This document shows, in pieces, positions 1 through 4,404 of a DNA stretch of 5,202 bases. The position numbers and the translations under genes are program-made. Position 1 is the first letter of the stretch. Every line of letters starts with the position of its first letter. The stretch spans positions 1-5,202 of the forward strand of contig JADFRJ010000181.1 in assembly GCA_022561355.1 (NCBI GenBank), written 5' to 3'. The notes below the pieces were generated by a model that worked only from the letters and a program-made list of their open reading frames with translations, was not told where the DNA came from and ran no database searches. The stretch comes from Chloroflexota bacterium. Its GTDB lineage: Bacteria; Chloroflexota; Dehalococcoidia; DSTF01; RBG-16-68-14.

Positions 1-431
1 CGATTGCGAGCTACGGGGGAGTCAACCACGCGCTCTTTGGTTCGCTGGGGGGTCGACGTTTGCCGGCTAGCGGTTGAGCGTTGCTTGCGTGGCTCTTTGG
101 TCTCCGCCGTAAAGTCGAAGTCCTCGCAGAACTGTGTGCCGTAGCCGAGTGCGGCCAGGGCTCGTCCCAGCGCCTTCGTTTCCGCCTTCTCGATGAAGTC
201 GCCGAAGTCTTCGGCCGTCTCGCTCCCCCAGCCTGTCGCGGAGCCGGCCCCGGGAACCGTGACGCGCGCGCGGAAGAGGGCAAGGCCCGCTCCATGTTTC
301 ACCAGCTCGGTCTCGATGACCGCGTCCGGGTGCAGCGTGCGCAGCCAGAGGAGTCGCCATTTCACCTCCAGGTAGTCCTTGCCGCTGAGCTTGGTCAGGT
401 ACTTGCTTGCGTCGAAGTTGCTGTCGGTCAT
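1..431 (-). CDS. Rad52-like / single-strand-annealing-type protein, partial (C-terminus beyond window)
   Basis: Reading leftward from the ATG at 431-429, the frame stays open for 143 codons to the window edge, so the C-terminus is missing. The protein begins MTDSNFDASKYLTKLSGKDY. A compact domain (about residues 10-107) has the order GKDYLEVKWRLLWLR (18-31), HPDAVIETEL (34-43), a strand ALFRARVTV (51-59), GWGSE (67-71), then FGDFIEKAETKALGRALAALGYGTQF (76-101). The lysine/glutamate-rich helix followed by GRALaxLGYGTQF resembles the KGA-type helix of Rad52/DdrA-like annealing proteins and small phage or Gram-positive homologues that I recall only as hypothetical or Rad52-like. By analogy it would bind single-stranded DNA in repair or recombination. 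Residues 108-135 are a Ser/Thr/Lys/Arg-rich linker, then RVVDSPV. A GAAAGGG ribosome-binding site (446-440) lies 8 nt before the ATG. The promoter carries a LexA-type box, which supports a DNA-damage role. The coding frame is solid; the family name is moderate. Confidence 0.75.
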   Translation of the reverse strand, partial: MTDSNFDASKYLTKLSGKDYLEVKWRLLWLRTLHPDAVIETELVKHGAGLALFRARVTVPGAGSATGWGSETAEDFGDFIEKAETKALGRALAALGYGTQFCEDFDFTAETKEPRKQRSTASRQTSTPQRTKERVVDSPVARN

Positions 432-465
432 TTGTCCCGCCCTTTCGCTAGATCCTCGCTTCGCG

Positions 466-487
466 AAATAGAATACATGTTCTATTT
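466..487. promoter_or_regulatory. Probable LexA (SOS/Cheo) operator
   Basis: A perfect inverted repeat has arms AAATAGAA (466-473) and TTCTATTT (480-487) around the 6-bp centre TACATG. The core GAAT-ACAT-GTTC (471-482) matches the Gram-positive LexA consensus GAAC-RNRY-GTTC at all but one base. It covers the -10 element and much of the spacer of the minus-strand promoter, so a bound repressor would block RNA polymerase there. The sequence match and position are seen directly. Binding by LexA is inferred from the known consensus, and no lexA gene lies in this window. Confidence 0.65.
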
Positions 488-498
488 GTGGTTGTCAA
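470..498 (-). promoter_or_regulatory. sigma70-type promoter of the minus-strand Rad52-like gene
   Basis: On the minus strand a perfect -35 TTGACA (498-493) is followed, after exactly 17 bp, by a -10 TATTCT (475-470; 4 of 6 consensus bases). The predicted start of transcription is near 463, giving a leader of about 32 nt before the ATG at 431. The -10 and most of the spacer lie inside the LexA-type inverted repeat, a layout typical of SOS-repressed promoters. Confidence 0.7.
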
Positions 499-504
499 GC
501 CCCA

Positions 505-532
505 TGGCGACAGAACGTAGTCAGCGTCGCCA
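505..532. repeat. Inverted repeat between the divergent promoters
   Basis: Arms TGGCGAC (505-511) and GTCGCCA (526-532) pair perfectly around a 14-nt centre. The repeat lies wholly between the -35 boxes of the two divergent promoters (493-498 and 551-556). It could be an operator for a second regulator or a chance repeat; nothing in the window names a binding protein. Confidence 0.35.
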
Positions 533-550
533 GTCTGGGCTCGGTGAGGA

Positions 551-579
551 TTGACAAGACCTCGAGTGGTCCATAGCAT
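551..579 (+). promoter_or_regulatory. sigma70-type promoter of the unrecognised lipoprotein gene
   Basis: A perfect -35 TTGACA (551-556) is followed, after 17 bp, by -10 TAGCAT (574-579; 4 of 6 consensus bases). Predicted transcription starts near 586, about 41 nt before the ATG at 627. Its -35 faces away from the minus-strand -35 at 493-498, leaving 52 bp between them. The LexA-type box lies 63 bp upstream of this -35, so direct repression of this promoter is less likely. Confidence 0.6.
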
Positions 580-626
580 AGTTTGTGTAAGAGGCGAGAT
601 GCATCAGGCGGAAAGGAAGGTGCAAG

Positions 627-1193
627 ATGACCTATGCAGGCGTGCTCACACGGGCTCAAATCGTAGTCGTACTCGCGCTGATAGCGCTTGTTGTGACTCT
701 AGTAGCCGCCTGCGGTGAAGATTCCATCCGGACTGAGGCGCCACCTGGAGAAACGCCTACGCTCTCTGCTGCCACCGTTGATCCAGAGGATAAAGAGGCA
801 CGTTTCTACGACGATTTTCAGCTTCTTTATCACATCGAGAATCCTGTCTTGGAGTGCAGGGATGGGGCATCCTGGCTGTCCATATGGAATATCGGCAACC
901 ACCTCGGGGCCGACACGGTACTTAAGGCCAGCCCAATCATTCCGGACGTAGCCGGGTTTCGATCCTTGGAGACAAAGGTGACTTCTTCGCGCCTGGCCAG
1001 TGATGTAATCGGCGAGCGAGGCTATTTTGACAGCACCAGCCTAGTGACAATCGTCGAGGCTAGGCTGCCGGCGTTTCTCACAGACAGCACATACCCACAG
1101 TTCTCGGTTGTCCTTACGGGGACAGACGATCAGTCGGGCATGCGGTTCACCAGCATCGGCATCAACATCGAGACCTCTGCTGCTCGGTGCTGA
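627..1193 (+). CDS. Unrecognised secreted lipoprotein-type protein
   Basis: The gene encodes 188 residues that I do not recognise as any family. The N-terminus is a classic type II signal peptide: MTYAGVLTRAQ, a hydrophobic stretch IVVVLALIALVVTLVA (about residues 12-27), then the lipobox VAAC with Cys29 as the expected lipid-modified residue, followed by the acidic GED. The product is therefore probably membrane-anchored on the outer face. Residues 36-56 form a Pro/Thr/Glu-rich linker. The remainder (about 58-188) looks like a small beta-rich domain with two further cysteines, Cys77 and the C-terminal Cys188, which could form a disulfide. The start is fixed by AAGGAAGG (613-620), 6 nt before the ATG, and by the signal peptide beginning there. 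Third codon positions are visibly richer in A/T than in the peptidase gene downstream, suggesting a different history. It has its own promoter and is not part of the downstream gene cluster. Confidence 0.8.
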   Translation: MTYAGVLTRAQIVVVLALIALVVTLVAACGEDSIRTEAPPGETPTLSAATVDPEDKEARFYDDFQLLYHIENPVLECRDGASWLSIWNIGNHLGADTVLKASPIIPDVAGFRSLETKVTSSRLASDVIGERGYFDSTSLVTIVEARLPAFLTDSTYPQFSVVLTGTDDQSGMRFTSIGINIETSAARC

Positions 1194-1328
1194 ACGGCTC
1201 CAGCCTTCGCGCCTGGGCTGCCGGCCGGGTCGCGCGCTTGGTCCGGCGCTGAGGCGATGGACGGTGCCGGTCTGGTCGGCGGCAGGGATGTCGGTCGAGC
1301 TGATGTCCGGCCGCGGATCCGGCGGCGC

Positions 1329-1369
1329 GAGATCGGTTAGCGGCTAAGCGCTTGTACAGTTGCGATCTC
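1329..1369. repeat. Inverted repeat / possible stem-loop downstream of the lipoprotein gene
   Basis: Arms GAGATCG (1329-1335) and CGATCTC (1363-1369) pair perfectly around a 27-nt loop. Within the loop lies a small palindrome, TTAGC-G-GCTAA (1337-1347). There is no run of T after the right arm, so this is not a clear intrinsic terminator. It lies about 136 bp beyond the lipoprotein stop codon and about 60 bp before the -35 of the recombinase promoter. It could end transcription weakly or bind a regulator. Confidence 0.3.
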
Positions 1370-1429
1370 TCATTTGGCCTGTTGTGGAAAAGTTTCTCGG
1401 AAAGATTTATGTCTTTGCCTTGCAATCGC

Positions 1430-1458
1430 TGGACAAGTCCGATCACGGCGTGTAGTAT
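1430..1458 (+). promoter_or_regulatory. sigma70-type promoter of the Xer recombinase gene
   Basis: A -35 TGGACA (1430-1435; 5 of 6) and a -10 TAGTAT (1453-1458; 4 of 6) are separated by exactly 17 bp. Transcription would start near 1465, leaving a leader of about 65 nt. The small repeat GGAC-AA-GTCC (1431-1440) overlaps the -35 and might be an operator half, but this is weak. The promoter lies inside the frame extension upstream of the ATG at 1530, which argues for that later start. Confidence 0.5.
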
Positions 1459-1529
1459 GGGGTCACCCACAAGACCCGGATCACAAAAACAACCCCGGCC
1501 ATAGCTCCAAAAGAGGTAAAGTCTGCGTC

Positions 1530-2456
1530 ATGGATGATCGCATAGGGCACTTCCTGCATTTCCTATCCGCCGAAAAGGGAGCATCAGAAAACACCATCGC
1601 CGCCTACCGAAACGACCTCTCTCAGTTTGATATCTATCTGCAGAACGGGCATGGCCCCAGCCAAAACGGCAACGGCCATGCCATCGAGTGGCAGGGGGTC
1701 GGCAAGGACACAATTGTCGATTACGTTATCGAGCTGAAGAACCGGCGTTACGCAGGGGCGTCCGTCGCGCGGAAGGTCGCCGCGGTGAAATCGTTCTTCC
1801 AGTTCCTGCACGCGGAGGGCGAGATCAAGACCAACCCGACCGAGAGCCTGGAGTCGCCCCGCGTAGGGAAGACGCTGCCCAGGCCGCTGACCGTGCAGCA
1901 GGTGGACGAGCTGCTGGAGCAGCCGGCTAAGCGAAACACGACGGAAGCGCTGCGGGACCAGGCGATGCTGGAGCTGCTGTACGCCACCGGCCTGCGCGTT
2001 ACGGAGCTGGTATCGCTCGACCTCGATAGCATCTCGCTGGATAAGCGCAGCCCCATGGCGCGCTGTATGGGCAAGGGCGCGAAAGAACGTTCGGTCCCCA
2101 TCCACGCGCAGGCGCTACGAGCGCTGGTCGTCTATCTGAACGAGGGCAGGACGCGCATGGTGAAGAACAAGAGCGAGCGCGCACTCTTCGTGAACCGCCG
2201 TGGTGAACGTCTCACGCGGCAGGGCTTCTGGCTGATCCTGAAGCAGTACGCGAAGGACGCGAAGATCGAAGGGCCCGTGACGCCGCACTCCTTGCGACAC
2301 AGTTTCGCCACCCACATGCTGAGAGGCGGAGCGCCTCTGCGCAACGTTCAAGAGCTGCTTGGGCATGCCAACATCTCCACCACGCAGGTCTATACGCGCA
2401 TCACGGATGAGCACGTCCGCCGCGTTTACGAGAAGGCCCATCCGCGCGCCGGCTAA
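1530..2456 (+). CDS. xer: XerC/XerD-type site-specific tyrosine recombinase
   Basis: The 308-residue product has the length of XerC/XerD (about 300). These enzymes resolve chromosome dimers at dif near the terminus by strand exchange through a 3'-phosphotyrosine. Residues 1-115 form the SAM-like core-binding domain (FLHFLSAEKGASENTIAAYRNDL; VARKVAAVKSFFQFLHAEG). Residues 120-305 are the catalytic domain. All catalytic residues are present: Arg156 in YATGLRVTEL, Lys182 in MGKGAKERSVP, His253 and Arg256 in HSLRHSFATHML, His279 in LLGHANISTTQVYT, and the nucleophile Tyr288. An Asn/Gly-rich stretch at about 39-50 interrupts the N-terminal domain and is probably a loop. The ATG at 1530 follows AAGAGGT (1511-1517) with a longish 12-nt gap. 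A TTG at 1374 in the same frame would add 52 residues with no family resemblance and would place the promoter inside the gene. Whether it is XerC, XerD or a single-enzyme system cannot be decided from this gene alone. Confidence 0.93.
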   Translation: MDDRIGHFLHFLSAEKGASENTIAAYRNDLSQFDIYLQNGHGPSQNGNGHAIEWQGVGKDTIVDYVIELKNRRYAGASVARKVAAVKSFFQFLHAEGEIKTNPTESLESPRVGKTLPRPLTVQQVDELLEQPAKRNTTEALRDQAMLELLYATGLRVTELVSLDLDSISLDKRSPMARCMGKGAKERSVPIHAQALRALVVYLNEGRTRMVKNKSERALFVNRRGERLTRQGFWLILKQYAKDAKIEGPVTPHSLRHSFATHMLRGGAPLRNVQELLGHANISTTQVYTRITDEHVRRVYEKAHPRAG

Positions 2457-4359
2457 CAGAGCTACCACGATTAGCAGTTCGAGCCGCCTCGACATCATCG
2501 GGGCGGCTCTTACGATCCTTTTGTGCGCTGCTGGCCTCGCCTGTAGCGGGGGCGGCGATGGACCGCTGCCAACGCCGGCTCCGACGGCAACCGCCGCTCC
2601 TTCGTCTACGGGCACGGACGAGCCTGCTGCCCGTGACCTGATCGACCTGGCCCGACGCTTCGAGGGAACGGCCGGCGTGCCGCGCACGGTCGACCTGCCG
2701 CAGCCGGCCATCGGCGATGTGCAGGAATTCGACGTGCTCGTACTCTCTGCTGACCCCGAGGACGAGCCGAGCTATCAGACACTGTCAGCGTCGCTCCGTG
2801 CCGCGTCAGAGCACGCCTACTTCTTCTTCGAGGAGGGCTTCGAGTTGGAGCAGGCGGACCTCGACGCAGCCGTCGCCGCGTTCGAGGACCGTGTCTGGCC
2901 TGTGGTCACGGGTGCGTTCGGCCCTCCGCCGATACCAGGCGTCGACGGCGACGAGAGAATCGCGATCCTGCATGTTGACCTCGGCCAGGCCATCGGCGGC
3001 TACATCAGCGACTCGGACACCTACCCAAGGGCCGTCTCGCCACATAGCAACCAGCGCGAGATGATCTACCTGAACACGCTGTCCGGCACGCCCGGCTCGC
3101 CTACGTATGTCTTCATCCTTGCCCATGAGCTTCAGCATCTGAGCCACCTGGAACTGGACCGCGACGAAGCCGCCTGGGTCAACGAAGGGCTGTCCGAGTT
3201 CGCCGCGGGGTTGGTCAACGGCAGCGCGCGCTCGTACGGAGCCTTCCTGGACCGGCCGGACACGCAGCTCAACGCTTGGGAGGACGTGGGCGCGAGCGCT
3301 CGCCACTACCAGGCGAGCAGCTTGTTCTTCGAATACCTGATCGAGCAGACGGGCGGAGAGGTTCGAGACCTGGCCTCTCAGCAAGAGAACAGTATTGCGG
3401 GCGTCGAGGCGTTTCTGAACCAGATCGGCTCGACGCGGACGGCTGCGGAACTTGTCGCCGACTGGACGGTCGCGAACTTCGTTGATGCGCCTTCTGGGCG
3501 GTATGGCTATAGCGAACTTGACGTGAACCCGCCCATCGCGTTCGAGGCCAAGGAATCTGACAGCAGGCAAATCAGTCAATTCGCGGCGGATTATCTTCTC
3601 ATTGAGGCGGATCACTTCGGTGCGGACGCAGTGTTCGAGTTCGATGGCGCAGAACAAGTCCCCGCGCTCGCCGCCCAGGCCGATGCGGACGGCGCGTTCT
3701 GGTGGTCCGGGCGCGGCGACAACATCGACTCGATGCTCACAAGAGAGCTAGACCTCACAGGCGTCACCCAAGCGAACCTGACGTTCCGCACCTGGTTCGA
3801 CATCGAGGAGTGGTACGACTACGCGTACGTCGCGGTCTCTGAGGATGGCGGCGATACGTGGGTGACGATCGCCGGCCGGCGAACGACCGAAGACGACCCG
3901 ATCGATGTGGCCTACGGGCCTGGCTACACAGGCAGCAGCGAAGGCTGGGTGGAGGAGCGCATCGATCTGACGGACTACGCGGGTTCGGTGATCCAGATAC
4001 GGTTCGAGTACGTCACCGACGGCGCGCTCCAGCGTCCTGGCTGGGCGATTGACGACATCGCGGTCCCCGAGATCGGCTTCTTCGATGGCGGAGAGCGCGA
4101 CGTTGGCGGCTGGGATCGAGAGGGCTTCCGCCTGCTGGAAGGGCAGCTCGATCAGGAGTTCGAACTGCGCGTCGTCAAGCTAACGTCGCCGCCTCGAGTT
4201 GAGAGAGTAGCGCTAGAGAACGGCAGCGCGAGCGTGGCGCTGACCGGCCTCGGTTCGGAGTACCAGAGCGCCGTGATTGTCATCGTCGCGACGACCGATG
4301 GCACATTGGTCCCGGCGAGCTACCGCTACGAGGTGACGGGCGCCCGCGAAACTAGATAA
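2407..4359 (+). CDS. Secreted lipoprotein-type zinc metallopeptidase (HExxH) with MAM-like domain
   Basis: From the ATG at 2407 the product is 650 residues. The N-terminus has a 28-residue basic/Ser-rich segment, a hydrophobic stretch IIGAALTILLCAAGLA (30-45) and Cys46 followed by SGGG, so it is probably lipid-anchored outside the membrane, although Gly rather than Leu at -3 makes the lipobox imperfect. A Pro/Thr/Ala linker (53-70) follows. The catalytic part (about 75-370) contains AHELQHLSH (His240, Glu241, His244 as zinc ligands and base) and WVNEGLSEFA with Glu260 as third ligand, the gluzincin arrangement that I recall from M30 hyicolysin-like and M6-like secreted peptidases. Residues 425-555 (WWSGRGDNIDSML; LTFRTWFDIEEWYDYAYVAVSEDGGDTW; PGWAIDDIAVPE) match the MAM-like jelly-roll domain of immune inhibitor A-type peptidases. 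A last beta-rich piece ends the protein. The start overlaps xer by 50 bp, and no strong ribosome-binding site precedes it. The substrate is unknown. Confidence 0.88.
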   Translation: MSTSAAFTRRPIRAPANRATTISSSSRLDIIGAALTILLCAAGLACSGGGDGPLPTPAPTATAAPSSTGTDEPAARDLIDLARRFEGTAGVPRTVDLPQPAIGDVQEFDVLVLSADPEDEPSYQTLSASLRAASEHAYFFFEEGFELEQADLDAAVAAFEDRVWPVVTGAFGPPPIPGVDGDERIAILHVDLGQAIGGYISDSDTYPRAVSPHSNQREMIYLNTLSGTPGSPTYVFILAHELQHLSHLELDRDEAAWVNEGLSEFAAGLVNGSARSYGAFLDRPDTQLNAWEDVGASARHYQASSLFFEYLIEQTGGEVRDLASQQENSIAGVEAFLNQIGSTRTAAELVADWTVANFVDAPSGRYGYSELDVNPPIAFEAKESDSRQISQFAADYLLIEADHFGADAVFEFDGAEQVPALAAQADADGAFWWSGRGDNIDSMLTRELDLTGVTQANLTFRTWFDIEEWYDYAYVAVSEDGGDTWVTIAGRRTTEDDPIDVAYGPGYTGSSEGWVEERIDLTDYAGSVIQIRFEYVTDGALQRPGWAIDDIAVPEIGFFDGGERDVGGWDREGFRLLEGQLDQEFELRVVKLTSPPRVERVALENGSASVALTGLGSEYQSAVIVIVATTDGTLVPASYRYEVTGARETR

Positions 4360-4360
4360 T
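4333..4360 (+). promoter_or_regulatory. Possible weak promoter before the methyltransferase gene
   Basis: At the end of the peptidase gene, GTGACG (4333-4338; 4 of 6 for -35) precedes GATAAT (4355-4360; 5 of 6 for -10) with a 16-bp gap. An overlapping alternative -10 TAATAT (4357-4362) would give an 18-bp gap. The methyltransferase may thus have its own transcript as well as read-through from upstream. The -35 is weak and the -10 falls in an A/T-rich stop-codon region, so chance is possible. Confidence 0.3.
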
Positions 4361-4389
4361 ATAGGCAGCGATATTCAGCAACGCAACAG

Positions 4390-4397
4390 AGGAGGGG
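4390..4397 (+). promoter_or_regulatory. Strong Shine-Dalgarno of the methyltransferase gene
   Basis: AGGAGGGG lies 7 nt before the ATG at 4405 and is nearly a full complement of the 16S rRNA 3' end. It is by far the best ribosome-binding site in the window. It fixes the methyltransferase start and suggests efficient translation relative to the neighbouring peptidase gene, which lacks such a site. Confidence 0.75.
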
Positions 4398-4404
4398 AAG
4401 AAGC

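Larger units (their letters stand above)
1194..1529. other. Intergenic region without a convincing gene
   Basis: These 336 bp separate the lipoprotein and recombinase genes. The first 140 bp are very GC-rich and open in several frames on both strands, but none shows a good start, ribosome-binding site or recognisable protein. The last 150 bp are lower in GC and hold the recombinase promoter and leader. An inverted repeat sits at the boundary (1329-1369). I see no tRNA, no T-tract terminator and no obvious recombination site. Confidence 0.6.

Noticed and set aside
81..554. Plus-strand open frame opposite the Rad52-like gene
   Set aside because: It is the antisense of a frame with clear protein motifs, promoter and ribosome-binding site, and it also runs through the divergent promoter region.
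1191..1338. Stop-codon read-through extension of the lipoprotein (TGA then about 48 open codons)
   Set aside because: Open frames are expected in such GC-rich DNA, the extension has no recognisable motif, and no read-through signal is visible.
1329..1369. Intrinsic terminator for the lipoprotein gene
   Set aside because: The stem is only 7 bp with a 27-nt loop and lacks a following T-run, so it was listed as a repeat only.
1162..1470. Minus-strand open frame across the intergenic region
   Set aside because: It has an Arg/Ala/Pro-rich composition typical of chance frames in GC-rich DNA, overlaps the end of the lipoprotein gene and the recombinase promoter, and shows no recognisable domain.
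1374..1529. Upstream extension of the recombinase to a TTG at 1374
   Set aside because: The added 52 residues do not resemble Xer N-termini, no ribosome-binding site precedes the TTG, and a good promoter (1430-1458) lies within the extension.
2359..2406. Upstream extension of the peptidase to a TTG at 2359 or ATG at 2365
   Set aside because: The added residues are an arginine-rich out-of-frame reading of the conserved end of xer, and they push the signal sequence even further from the N-terminus.
2407..2550. Tat signal in the peptidase N-terminus (TRRPIR)
   Set aside because: The twin arginines lack the following FLK-type residues and lie about 20 residues from the hydrophobic segment; a lipoprotein-type Sec signal fits better.
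2115..3657. Long minus-strand open frames opposite xer and the peptidase
   Set aside because: They are shadows of GC-rich coding DNA; the plus-strand frames carry catalytic motifs of known families.
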